Assembly: GCF_030253575.1 (NCBI RefSeq)
Contig: NC_080565.1
Span: 1,984,501 to 2,048,500 of the forward strand
Reading direction: 5' to 3'
Length of the DNA stretch: 64,000 bases
DNA from: Rhododendron vialii
Taxonomy: Eukaryota; Streptophyta; Magnoliopsida; Ericales; Ericaceae
The translations under genes were made by a program, and so were the position numbers. The notes under the pieces were generated by a model. It was given only the letters and a program-made list of their open reading frames with translations, was not told the origin of the DNA and made no database searches. This document shows, in pieces, positions 23,601 through 34,300 of this stretch (positions are counted from its first letter, which is position 1; each line of letters starts with the position of its first letter).

Positions 23601-24476
23601 TCTTAGCATCACCGTTCAGTGTTTACCATCTGCATTATGTTTTTGGGTGAATAAGCAATGTGAACTAAGCAAAGATATGTTATATGGTCTTCGTTTAGCT
23701 AAATGCTACTATGTTTTGCAGTATCTGTTTTGTATAGTATTGCAGTGTGTGCTAAAATTTTTGGTTTGATAAGTTGTTAACCTGTCTTCGTTGTTTTTTT
23801 CTAATCTTCATTGGATATGTACATTCCACTTGAACAAAGAATATGTACCTTACATTTTGTCTGAAATATTCAGTCTCCGTTTTATTTCTGAAACAATGTA
23901 GAAAAATATGCGAGGATGAAAAGAACTTGAATTCCATTGCACTCCAGTTGAGTTCAGCCACGTGCTTCAATTGCTATATGCTATTGTTCTTTTTCAATTT
24001 ATTTTTCTACTTTTTGTGTTATATAATCAATATCATATTGGCAAAACGGCCACCGTGGGCAGTTCTTTAGCTTCAAAATGTGCAGTATAGCATGATAATA
24101 TGTATTAGAATGCGTGAAATTATACTAAAATTTGTGAAAAGTGTCTCAAAGTTCAAAATTTGGCACTAAATGGGCTGTTGTTAGCATGGTTTATTCTTTG
24201 CAGTGTTTTTCTGGGTGGAATAAGCAATGTGAACTGACCAAATAATATGTTACTATATTCAACTAAATGCTGTACATTTGTATGTATACGTAATATTCGT
24301 AGCTTGCCACTTTGTCTGATATTTCAGTGTTTGCCAACGTTTTTTTGTTTCATACTTTCTAACATGTTTTTCTTTGTTTTCTAATCTTCAATGGATATTT
24401 ACTGTGCACTTGAACCTTATGTTGGTTTCTTCTAATACCATGTTCATGATTGCTCTACTCCATAGTCCATACTTTT

Positions 24477-25120
24477 CTTTGGTTATTCTTTTTATTGGAA
24501 TGGCCCGCTGTAACATAGTTTGTTGATGATATCTAATAGCTATCAAGCATGGATCTTAGTTTTCTGATGCTGTTTCTAAGATCGATGGTTTATTCTGTCT
24601 CTTCTAATTCTTACTCATTGTTGCTTTGTTGAATAATTTTGTCGGTGATTTTAAATACTACTGAACCCAGTGGGATAGAATTCCTTGCGAATTATAGTTT
24701 TCAAAGTCCTGTCGTAATCTTAGTTTGCTGGAGTACTATTTTCACCATTGACTGGTTTGTTCTGCACAGGACGGTGCTAGTCTCGAGGCTGCACTTGATT
24801 GGCTATGCTTGAATTTGCCTGGGAATGAGCTTCCACTGAAGTTTTCTACTGGGACTTCTCTCTATACAAATGAAGGTATTGTTAAGCAATAGGAGTAACA
24901 TATTTAGTGGTTCTTAGAAGTGTAGTGTACTGCATAACAATAGGTTCATACATATCAGTGTGGGACATGGAGAATTGTGCTTTAACATAAGTTCCTTAAT
25001 GTCGATCATGGTAGGAGGTGCTGTCGGGATCATATCAAATTCAAGAAAGGATTGGAGTCCTTTGGTGGATTCATCTGCCAAGATTGAGGAGGAAATGCCT
25101 GAGCTTAATGTTAGAATCAA
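24477..25120. repeat. Duplicated helicase-bearing block, copy 2
   Basis: Direct repeat of 22637-23220. An additional 50-60 bases near 24660-24720 are not in copy 1. Similarity ends abruptly at 25120, where a different gene fragment begins. Confidence 0.85.
24770..25120 (+). pseudogene. DHX29-like helicase fragment, copy 2
   Basis: The first exon (24770-24875) is the same length (106 bases) and phase as in copy 1, again between CTGCACAG and GTATTG. The second starts at 25015 after GTAG and reads GAVGIISNSRKDWSPLVDSS and AKIEEEMPELNVRI. It then stops matching at 25120, about 90 bases earlier than copy 1, where the sequence switches to a CCD1-like exon in another frame. Conserved splice sites in both copies suggest duplication of genomic DNA, not cDNA. 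Confidence 0.82.
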
Positions 25121-25147
25121 TCTGAGAATATTCTGTTTTAAATGTCC

Positions 25148-25261
25148 AGAAAGTCAGCAGTGAATGTAATTGATGCCAAGACAATGTCAGCTGATCCTGT
25201 TGCAGTGGTTGAATTACCAAATAGAGTTCCTTATGGATTCCACGCCCTTTTTGTTATAGAG
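25148..25261 (+). pseudogene. Carotenoid cleavage dioxygenase 1 (CCD1) exon fragment
   Basis: CCD1 cleaves carotenoids and apocarotenoids to volatile products such as ionones. The frame reads [20 protein letters not shown], then [17 protein letters not shown], ending at a GTCAGT splice donor. This is the very conserved C-terminal part of CCD1-type enzymes, just before the last short exon. No upstream catalytic exons or final exon are present. It is joined directly to the helicase fragment at 25120. Confidence 0.88.
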
Positions 25262-25745
25262 GTCAGTATTTTCTCTGTAGTGTTAACTCTTGAATACTCC
25301 TATCAAAAAAAAAAAAATCTTGAATAAAATTTCAAGTTCACCTGGGTGTAGAGTTCAACCTTTTCTCGTTCCCCTCAAAATTGTATATTAAATTGATATT
25401 CTTGCCTCTACACACACACACACACCTCACAACAAAACCAGTGAATAAGTACCATGACTACCATCACCGCCATAATGAGGTTACGAATTGTGGAGATATT
25501 ATCAAATGCTAAGAAAGCATTGAATTGTTTACAAACACAATGAAACAAGTAGCAAAGCTTTGTATAAAGAGATCTGAGAATTTTACTAATACCATCAACA
25601 CTTATATACCTTGAATACTTGTTGATGCAGCTAATTGGTTCCATAATAAACTCGTACGCAAAAATCTGATTTGGTTCCTCAAATTTCCTGAAATTTGGTT
25701 GGCTTCTGCCAAGTTGATTTTGATGGATAATCAACTCTTTTATTA

Positions 25746-26140
25746 TCAACTGACTGATCTTTTCACAAGAGCAATCCTTGATACATCTCCATGCAGTTCT
25801 TCAAAAACAACCAGTTGATTACGAGTTGGCTTCAACCATGACCGAGGAACATGGAACCTTCACTCCCAAAATTTCACGAAATTAGCAATGCGCCATCTAA
25901 GCGGTTTAGTAAAGAAAAACAGAAACAAAAAGCTGCTCTTCAGAAAGTTTTTACCATCTTTGAGTTGGTTCCCCACAACCAAGTTGACACTTTGTAGGTC
26001 GAAATGTTCTGGGGTAGCTACACCGCGTGCAGTTTCCATTAGTGGAGAGAGAGTCCAATATCTCCGAATGTTCTGCTCGTTGATCCATAGTTGACCTTTT
26101 CCCATGCTGCCCGGATTAAAGGAAATTTTCTCTCCGATAA
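25746..26140 (-). pseudogene. Beta-galactosidase (GH35) fragment, two exons
   Basis: Plant GH35 beta-galactosidases trim galactose from cell-wall polymers. On the minus strand the first piece reads FNPGSMGKGQLWINEQNIRR then YWT, matching the conserved GSMGKGQAWVNGQSIGRYW. After a frame change it reads NGNCTRCSYPRTFRPTKCQL then GCGEPTQR, ending at a GTAAAA donor (exon boundary 25955). The next exon starts at 25857 after an AAG acceptor with [20 protein letters not shown], then [16 protein letters not shown] and a TGA stop at 25748-25746. One frameshift is evident near the RYWT/NGNC boundary. The catalytic domain is missing. Orientation is opposite to the adjacent CCD1 and helicase pieces. Confidence 0.9.
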
Positions 26141-27280
26141 TGCAAATAGTTCTCTTACCATTGCGCCCCACGACATCATAAGTGAAAACGAATGCAGCTT
26201 CTTCAAATGGCATTGAGATGGCCTCCTTTAACTATTTCTCGGCTTGGCAATAGTCTACTTCTATGAGTTAAGCTACCATCTTGGAAAATTATCTATCCTA
26301 CGACTCTGGTCATTTTGTATGGTTCTGCTTTATTTTCGCTGTTTTCCTCACTGTGATGCTTAGTAAATTACTAAATTCGATTCATTATGTTTCAAGCAGG
26401 AGCAACTTCAAGAACAAGCGAAACTCTGAACCTTTGAAGTGACGTAATTATCAAAATGGTTGAAGTAGAGTTCCAAGGGCATTGGGAGACTTTTTATGTA
26501 TGTGAAGTTAGGCATTCTCGATGGTCGGTTTACTCTACCAGTATTGTATCTAGACAATAGAAGTATTGTATATGATTTCTAAAAATATTACGAGACAGCA
26601 TTATACCTTACCAATGCTACTTTGATAGGTTACTTTGCTGTAATGAATTGTTGTACTTTCCGTAGTCTCTGTCTTGGCGTCCATTTTCTGGGGAAGGCTC
26701 CCATCCCGTTTTTTATGTCTAGTTTTCTGTCCAATTTGGGCCAACTAAACTGAAAATTACAGCAGTACTTGAAGACTAAACTTTGGGCCAACTAAACTGA
26801 AAATTGTCTGCGCCTGGCGACATGCCTTAACAGTCCAAGAAATTGATGTGAACCACACAAATTCAAGGGTAGACCACGGAGGATCGTGTGGCTGGGTGGC
26901 TCCCAGGCTGGTGAGGCATTGCCCCTCAAGAGCATCAACTTCCTTCTTGAAATAACTTCTGGAACAGAAGTTCTTATTGTCTTATCTTCCTAAAAGCAAA
27001 GATTGGCATGGTGGGTGAATCTCTTGTGGTGCCCATGGCGGGTCTGACGCTAGGAAACCATAAAGCTGAGGGCTCGTTTGGTTCACATTGCTTATCTACT
27101 TCCTGCTTAAAAATACGCAATAAGCTTTTTTGGCACCTGCTGGAGTTACTTATTGATCATCAACGCAAAAATCACTATAAGCCAAGTAATTTTGTTCTGC
27201 GTCTCATCACAAAGATAAATGAAGAGAGAAATAAGCAAGTAACCAAACCGGCCTTAAAGCAAAGACGAGGAACATCAGTT
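26141..27280. other. Intergenic stretch with one short tandem repeat
   Basis: No recognisable gene. At 26735-26805 the phrase TTTGGGCCAACTAAACTGAA occurs twice at 47-base spacing. Confidence 0.45.
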
Positions 27281-27356
27281 CATGACACAAGAGTATAACA
27301 AAAGCCCCTAGATATGCACATGACACAAGAGTATAACAAAAGCCCCTAGATATGCA
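27281..27356. repeat. 38-bp perfect tandem duplication
   Basis: Two identical adjacent units begin CATGACACAAGAGTATAACA at 27281 and 27319. Identity implies a recent slip or repair event. Confidence 0.92.
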
Positions 27357-28240
27357 CAGCAACAAGATCAAATCAACAATTCTTATGGACCAAAGCTCTC
27401 TCCCAAAAGACACAGGACAAAGATAAAGCTTAAGACACAACTACGGAAGCAAAAATGAACGGCTTTCGAAACAGAGAGAGCACACAAGAGAGTTTAGACG
27501 ATTTCTGCTGCCCTCTTTAATATGGTCACGACTATACACAAGCAGTACATAAAATTTTCAAACCTAAGAAAGAGATCTCAACATTCTCTACAAAGAAACA
27601 AAGGGCAAGTTTATAAAATCACAACAAATCAACCCCCAAAAGCCGTTCTGCATCCACTTGATCACCACCCTCATTACCTAGATTGTGCCTCCTTTTGTTC
27701 ACGTTTTCAACAAGGTCGCACAAACATGCCGTTTCCCCAATTTCATCATTTGCGTCCTTCACCCAAACGTACGGTTCCTTCAACCATTTAGCATTGGACT
27801 TTGACAACTATAGATCATGAAGGCAATCGGGAATGACAAGCACTTTCTTTTGCACCAAGAAGTTGTCATGAGTTGAGTACCCAATATGCAACCACATGAA
27901 TATAACCATACTTTGGAAAGTTCAACAAAAGATGCAAGTTGTCCAACTTTTCTTGAAAACCAAGGGGCCTCGTTCAAACTGCAACTCTCTGAGATACCAT
28001 GACCTCTCAAAACTTTCTAATCTGCAATGCAAAAAAGAGATGCTAAAATGATTCTACTACTTCCAAATTAAAACAACTTGAAAAGAACAATAATAAATCA
28101 CCAATAGGAAAGAAAGAAATTAAGTGCTTGATGTTTTCCCCCACAGAAGTTTGAAGGAGTAACACATTGGCAACCAAGGTATAAGAGGAGGTTAAATGCA
28201 AAGATATCCCTCAACAATAATTATATAACCGCACACACTC
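27357..28240. other. Unassigned stretch with minus-strand open frames
   Basis: Minus-strand frames at 27619-27807 (KEPYVWVKDANDEIGETACL) and 27780-28010 look somewhat coding in composition and may be one broken gene piece, as they nearly abut in different frames. I do not recognise the protein. Confidence 0.3.
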
Positions 28241-28352
28241 ACACAAACACTTTACACAAACTCACATCTTTTGGTGGGTCCCACACACACTGGAGGTGCA
28301 GTGTGTGTGGGCCCTAATGTGAATGTGAGTGGGTTTGTGTAAATATTTGTGG
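28241..28352. repeat. Foldback (inverted repeat), about 110 bp
   Basis: The left arm (ACACAAACACTTTACACAAA..GGTGGGTCCCACACACACT) pairs with the right arm (AGTGTGTGTGGGCCC..GTTTGTGTAAATATTTGTG) around a short GGAGGTGC loop. The arms are imperfect. This is the structure of a small MITE or foldback element; the flanks do not show a clear target duplication. Confidence 0.75.
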
Positions 28353-28887
28353 TTGTAGAATGATTGATCTCTCAGAAGGCCAAGAACCGGCCCCCTGGCA
28401 TGAAATCATGGTCCCTCTACCTCTGCAGTGTAAACTAGCAAAAGAACAAAGAACAAGAACAAAGCAGAACTAGCAGCCATAAATAAAAAGGCAAAAAACA
28501 TTGTTGACCAAATTATCGGACCAAATATGATGGCTGAAGCCTCAAAACCAGTACAGTATGAATCCAGAAGGCTCAAACCAATACAGTACCAAATCCAGAT
28601 ATCAAAATTCACAAACTTGGTGACATAGCCCATATAGTACCAAATTGAGCAAAGCTACCCAAATTGCAAACCATTGAAATTCAGACAACTAATACAAATC
28701 CCAGCTCCCTTACATAGGTAACTAATAATACAATCAAAATTCACTTCACAAATTCGTGAATTTTGATTTGACAGCAAAAACACTCACAATGCATATCAAA
28801 CCCGGGTTTTATTACGGAAAAGTAATTCAGTCCGAGAATGTGGTTTGTGAGCAGCCGAGAAGTTACCGAAGCAATTCATGGGACCCT

Positions 28888-28990
28888 TCAGCCCTTCGCG
28901 CTCTCTCTTGATCCTCACTCTATGCTTGCGCTCTTGCAAATTTTTGTAGTTTGGAATGTTTTTGAAAGACTAGTCACGCTTGTGTTTCTG
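28888..28990. repeat. Third, partial copy of the module B right end
   Basis: CCCTTCGCGCTCTCTCTTGA..TGCTTGCGCTCTTGCAAATT matches 22282-22400 and 33340-33420, including GTAGTTTGGAA. It is followed by CACGCTTGTGTTTCTGCTCA, which matches only the extension present after module B copy 1. Confidence 0.75.
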
Positions 28991-29740
28991 CTCACGCAGG
29001 CACGCGGGTTGCAAGCACCGGCAAACTAAAAATTAGAAAGTTTGGGGCTGGTTTTGGTTTCAGTTTCTGCAGTCTTGGAGCTGAAGATTACGGTGATGCT
29101 GTCTTGCTGATGTTGCAGCTTGAGTTTGGAATGAGGAAATCAGATTTTGGGGAAGTTTCTCAACTTTGGTCCTTGGAGTACTGAGTTTCAGTTGAGGTAA
29201 TGATGCCAATGCTGGGGTGGTTCCTGTTTCCAGTCTTAGGTCATTGGATGTCATATGATTGTTCGTGGCAAAGGTGCCAACCTAGTTGGACTTTTTGCTC
29301 TCGGTTATGATGCCGTTTTGTCCTTTATCCTTTTTATCCTTGCAATGCTTTGTTCATTCATTGATTAACAAATCTCTTTCTTTGCCGAGAGGAAAAAAAA
29401 CTGTCAGGTTCTTTCTTGCTTTCGTAGTAGTCATGGCAGGAGGGTTAATTAGTTCTAGCGAAGTAACAGTGTGGTGGTAATACTGATGACAATTGTGAAT
29501 AAGATCCCAGGGAGTTGAAGAGAGTGTGATTCTTCTGAGGACGAGGTCGCCTTTTTCTCTCCCTTTTAGTTTCTTTTCAGGTATATTGGTGGTGAAGTAT
29601 ATATTGATGTCACATGGACTCCAAGTCTCCAATCAAAAGCCTAGGCAAACTAAATTTGGTTTTTCTTTATATATGTATGCAAATGAGCCGAGCTTATGAG
29701 CTATTTGAAAGGATTTAACGAAACCAGGTGCATTTATTGA
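28991..29740. other. Intergenic stretch, nothing identified
   Basis: Several open frames on both strands, none recognised. Confidence 0.4.
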
Positions 29741-29830
29741 TATTTTAGGAAACTTTTCCATTAAACAGCGCTCGATCCCCATGTTGGCAGTCGTTACCGA
29801 CCATGGACAGTAATTGCAGTTAACGTGAAG
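29741..29830 (-). pseudogene. NFU fragment around the CXXC motif
   Basis: On the minus strand the frame reads HVNCNYCPWSVTTANMGIER then CLMEKFPKI. This matches the NFU core [30 protein letters not shown]. Here the two cysteines survive (C-N-Y-C), unlike in the larger NFU pseudogene. Both sides lose similarity within about 15 codons, so this is an isolated piece of one exon. Confidence 0.75.
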
Positions 29831-30014
29831 GTCAGAGCGCAAATGAATTCGGCGTGTCATGGAACCATTTTTCTTTCTTTGTAAATCAAGCCCTTGGAAT
29901 TGCCAATTTGGAGAGTTGGAGAGACAAGGGGATGGTGACAGAATCTAGAGATTTTGTGTGCTGATTGAATGCCCCTCCCACACATTCCCTTGTGAAATTT
30001 GCATTCACTATAAA

Positions 30015-30079
30015 CCTCTCTGGTTAGGAGATCTGCATGTTCACTGGAAGCCTTTCTGGTCAGGAGATCTGCACTGGAA
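30015..30079. repeat. Imperfect 32-36 bp tandem duplication
   Basis: CTCTGGTTAGGAGATCTGCA and TTCTGGTCAGGAGATCTGCA lie in consecutive units, each followed by CACTGGAA. The second unit lacks four bases. Confidence 0.75.
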
Positions 30080-30883
30080 ACTTTGAACGCATCTTTCCCA
30101 AGAGCTGACATACCGGCGTCTCAAAATACGGTTTTGTTATCGGAAGGAAAAGATGGACGACTTGTAAAATGCAACAAGCATATGTTGTTTCCTACATAAA
30201 GTTGTGATTTGGACCATATGTGCCGTCAAATGGAGTTTTTTCCTCTCCTCTGCTCTTTTTTATGTCATGAGCCTAGTTACATTGTTCATAATGATTCATC
30301 CCAAATGGTTGTGCCCAACCATGGCTCTGCTTCTCAACTGGCTCTAATGTTGACTATTTGTAATGAACATTGATTTGTACTATCTAACGTACCAAAATGA
30401 CAACCGGTGAATATTGGCGGTTGGCGGTGTTCAATTGGCAAAGCAACATAGCATTATTGCCTAAATTTCAATGTTACGCAAACCGAAACATTTTCATTTT
30501 TCTTGTCACAATCTTATGAAGAAAAGTCTCATCCAATGTCAAGAATAATCATACATTCACACTTCAAGATCGTTACTTTACAATTGGAACAATGTTGTTA
30601 GCATTGCAGTGTCTTTTGTTGTCGTTGTTGTTCTTCCATCACTTGTGTGATGATCTTCAAATTCCCCATCTTCTTGCTGTTGGGACACTGAATTTTCATC
30701 ACATTGGTGTAATACTTCAGACATGGCTCAAAAACTTCTAATCGCTTTCACAAAACTTCAAATTTGGACAAATACCTACGTTTTCAGTTCAAGGAGCTAT
30801 GACTCTGAATGCAAGGGATATCAAGTCATTAGATAGAAGGAAACCATCTGGATCACTTACCCTAATAAAGGCCTCTGTATCTT
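30080..30883. other. Intergenic stretch, nothing identified
   Basis: AT-rich sequence without recognisable coding motifs, downstream (on the minus strand) of the HemW-like fragment. Confidence 0.4.
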
Positions 30884-31420
30884 CTACTCATGCTCATCAG
30901 ATACCAAGGAGCAGAACTGTTCGTTCGTCACAGCCCGTCTATGCCTATCCAAACAGACCACATGCCCACTTTCCACATAGGGTCTATAGGCCTTGCAAAG
31001 AGAGTGAACAAGAGAGCTACCAAATGTTTCTTTGAATGACTTCAAGTCCAAACCTCTGGCAGTTATAAAAGATAGCATCACAGAATCCATGACCATGTCC
31101 TTGGCATAAAAACAACTAGCCTGGCCTCTCGATACTCCACAATCCTATCCTCCAAATTTTGCACATAACCCATTACTCTTTTCATTTTCTTTGGCCTTGA
31201 AAATCTTAACACCGTCAAGGAAACTGGTGGAGCCAAGGCCAAACCATAGAAAGGTTTGTTCTCCCAGTAGGTGAGGTTGTGCTTGCACTTGAAACTACTC
31301 TTGGAGTAACTGCTGATTTCGTAGTGGTTGTAACCTGCATTTGAGAGCATACTTGCAGCCAGTTTGTAGAAGTCTGCCGATTGGTTATCCGATGGCAGAG
31401 GGAACTCTCCTGGTGTGTAC
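30884..31420 (-). pseudogene. HemW/HemN-like radical SAM protein, 3' exon fragment
   Basis: HemW-type proteins are annotated in plants as oxygen-independent coproporphyrinogen III oxidase-like; bacterial HemW handles heme. On the minus strand, after a TTTACAG acceptor, the exon reads TPGEFPLPSDNQSADFYKLA, MLSNAGYNHYEISSYSKSSF, KCKHNLTYWENKPFYGLALA and RFSRPKKMKRVMGYVQNLED. A frameshift near 31085-31100 moves the frame to AKDMVMDSVMLSFITARGLD then LKSFKETFGSS, CKAYRPYVESGHVVCLD, and an early stop at 30884. The radical SAM CxxxCxxC exons are absent, and the usual C-terminal tail is cut. Confidence 0.87.
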
Positions 31421-32071
31421 CTGTAAATTTACAAGTAACAGCAGGGTTGTAAGATGAACAAACCTCGAAAAACTTGCTAAAAATCGGATCATTATGCAAA
31501 CAAGTCCAGCTTTGGAACATTTTGTTTACTATATACACAAGCCCAACTTAAAAAGTACTATCTTAAAGCTTGTTTATAGTTCAAGCTTGGCTCAAATTCG
31601 CGTTGGTAAGCTTATACTACTATGAGGAAAAAGAATTGAGCTACTCGAACAAAGCTTAATTGAAACTCGTTTTAAATGGGTTCAAATAATGAATAAGCCA
31701 AACTTGAACACATTTTGAATCACTTTTAAGAAAAAGTTGACCATCTATTACTTGGCGCGTTTAGAGCATCTCCATAATTTGCAAAGCACTTTCGATTGCC
31801 GCAATTTGGCCACAGGTTATCAAAAGCCAAGCTTTTATTTTATAGGCATTTTTCAAAATGACCAAAAAATTAATCTTCACCGTTGTGCCGAATTTCTCAA
31901 TGCCCACAGAAAATCTCTGATGCAAAGCGAATAAAATTAGTAAATAAAAACCACTAATGGCACAGATTTTTTTGGATATTGGCACCGCCTGAGATTCTCA
32001 AGTACAGTAGCATGTTGCCGGAGAAGTTGATCAAGATTTTTAGAGGGTCGAAGACTCGAAGAAGTAGTATA
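31421..32071. other. Unassigned stretch between HemW fragment and module B
   Basis: Near 31985-32065 the plus strand reads PPEILKYSSMLPEKLIKIFR then GSKTRR, open and coding-like, ending where module B copy 2 begins. The protein is not recognised. The rest is AT-rich without motifs. Confidence 0.35.
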
Positions 32072-32282
32072 CTCCATAGAAGTACATCCAAAGAACTGAA
32101 AAATGATAGTTTTGGGGATAAAAACGGGCGAAAATAATGAGAATTGCCAAGGAAAAAAAAAACACTAACAAAGATGAGTTTTTGCATACCTGAAGTGTGA
32201 CACCAGAATCAGTTTCCTGAGAATTGAACAAAGATGTAGTGAGATATAAAATGCGCGCGCACACACACACACACACACACAG

Positions 32283-32326
<44 letters not shown>

Positions 32327-33426
32327 CTTAGGGGGATACGGCCCATACGGGACGACGACTGCTGTTGATCTTCCACCGCCCTAGAGAGAGAGAGAGCTTG
32401 GGGGAAACGGGACGACGACTGCTGTTGATCTTCCCCAGCTTTGGGCAAGCGTTTTCTTGATATAGTACCTCGCATCTTCAACACTAGAGGTTTGCAAATC
32501 GACGTCGGTTGATTTAATTAGGACTTCGCAACTCGTACCTGAGAAGTCCATTTGCGACGTCTAATCGTGAGCCCATTCTGGGTTTATTTCTTGATCTAAT
32601 CTGTTCAAGTTGTAGATCCTGTCAACAAGATATAATTTTTATAATATCATGTGAATCAAGTTCATATTGATTGATAATCGGAGATGATAAGTGTGAATTT
32701 AATTTTCTGAAAGTAGAACTGGTCGCACTTGATCAAACGATGAGTTCATAAAACCTCGTGTTTTCAAATGCGAGGTTAATGAAACGACGTCGCACACTGT
32801 CTGAAGCTCCCACCATATGGACTGCGATGGGTAATTTGTAAATTGTGAACTCGTGCTGGATTTAGTTTGTGATCGAAACTGTTCAGTTAGTAGAACTTAT
32901 CAAGAAGATTAATAATGTTGAAGATCGTGCTAATCGAATACAAATTATTTAATAATCAAAGATGATCGGCGTAAATTTATTTTTCTGAAAATAGTTTTGG
33001 CTGCACTGGATCACACCCATATCTTTTCTTTTTCAGAACTCCTATTACGGGAGAAAATTGAAAATTCACTCCGCGGAGAGAGAGAGAGAGAGAGATTGTA
33101 TGGTTGTTCAGCTGGAGAAAGGGCCTTCGGGATTTTGCATAGCTCAGGAAGGAATTCAATGGACTTGTCCCACTGCCATTGTAACAGGTCTCTTCTAATC
33201 CTTCATTCTTTCAGCTCTAACTCAAAACCAGTCAGTCAGCTGATGTTGATTTTGCATAGCTTTCAATGTTAATTAAGCTTTGTCAAGTATTTGTTTACCA
33301 CTGTACGGAGCTGTTGGAAACAATCCTTCGGTAGGCCTACCCTTCGCACTCGCTCTCAATTACGGCTCTATGCTCGCGCTCTTGCAAATTTTTATAGTTT
33401 GGAAAGTTTTTAGGAATACTCTTTCA
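32072..33426. repeat. Duplicated module B, copy 2
   Basis: Direct repeat of 20967-22366, with its own compound microsatellite, its own pair of internal units (starting 32467 and 32753), the ACTCCTATTACGGGAG segment and the CTCTATGCTCGCGCTCTTGC right end. It is followed within about 230 bases by module A copy 2, whereas in the first set module A lies to the left of B. Confidence 0.88.
32249..32326. repeat. Compound microsatellite in module B copy 2
   Basis: (GC)n, (AC)n, (AT)n and (AG)n runs follow one another in the same order as at 21149-21226. A second (GA)n run lies near 32383-32396. Confidence 0.9.
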
Positions 33427-33439
33427 GTGCAGGCTGGCT

Positions 33440-34300
33440 AAAGGAGATGGAAGGAAGCTCGATGTTTGTGAGGCAATCTAGGAAAGTCGGTCATAGAGAT
33501 TCACTTTTGAGAGGCATAGTCTTTGGAGGAGTGTGATTGAGGAAAATATGGTATGATCATGTCCGTTTAGTGGAGGACCTGGTGGAGTTGTATATGTGGT
33601 AGTTCTTTGGAAGAGTATTATGAGTATCTGGTAGGATTTCTTCCATCTTCAGGGTGTGAAAAGTGCAAGCTCCAAAAAGTCGAGTTCTTTTGTGTTGGTA
33701 CTTCCATTAACAAAACAAATTTCTCTATATCCAGTTTATCGAGTTGTATTTTATTTTACTTATCTTTTTAGAGAGTCTGTTTGGGGATTATGTGGAAAGG
33801 GTTGCATGATTTTACTTTTGGCATGACTTACATTTCAGTCAATAAGGAAGCTCATGTGGTAGAGATCTTGGGCTGCTCAGTTGAGGAGGCCCTTCCATAA
33901 TTGGGAGTTGGAATTTGTAGCGACGGGGGACTTCCTTGAAATGCTCCAATGTTGCCAGATTCAAGGAGAGTGAGCGCACCTCTTGTCTTGGAGACTTGCG
34001 AGGAGTGGTCTGGACTCGGTGCAGTCGTTGCATTCTAAGTTACACTAAGCTTTTGATTGTGAGGAGTCCATTTTGACCCTGGATATATAGCTTCGACCAA
34101 GATGGTACTTTTTAGTAGATTGGTGTTGTGTATATGCTAGAAGGGGAGGACACTAACCACCCTTTACTGCATTGTTCAGTGGCGAATGAGGTGGGGAATC
34201 TTGTTATTTCCTCTTTAGTGTATTTGGGTTGATGCCTTGTATAGAGTGAAGCAACATGTCACTACTGGGCTAGAGGGTTTCTATGAGCAGATTTAGCGAT
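33440..34300 (+). pseudogene. LINE ORF2 C-terminal remnant in module A copy 2
   Basis: Left of the module boundary the text reads HSLWRSVIEENMV and GGPGGVVYVVVLWKSIMSIW, typical of the LINE ORF2 stretch before zf-RVT. Within the module it continues AAQLRRPFHNWELEF, GDFLEMLQCCQIQGE, LSWRLARSGLDSV and HCSVANE-like text. Stops and frameshifts abound. Because the LINE text extends left of the module A start, the LINE insertion predates the breakpoint that defines module A copy 1. Confidence 0.62.
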
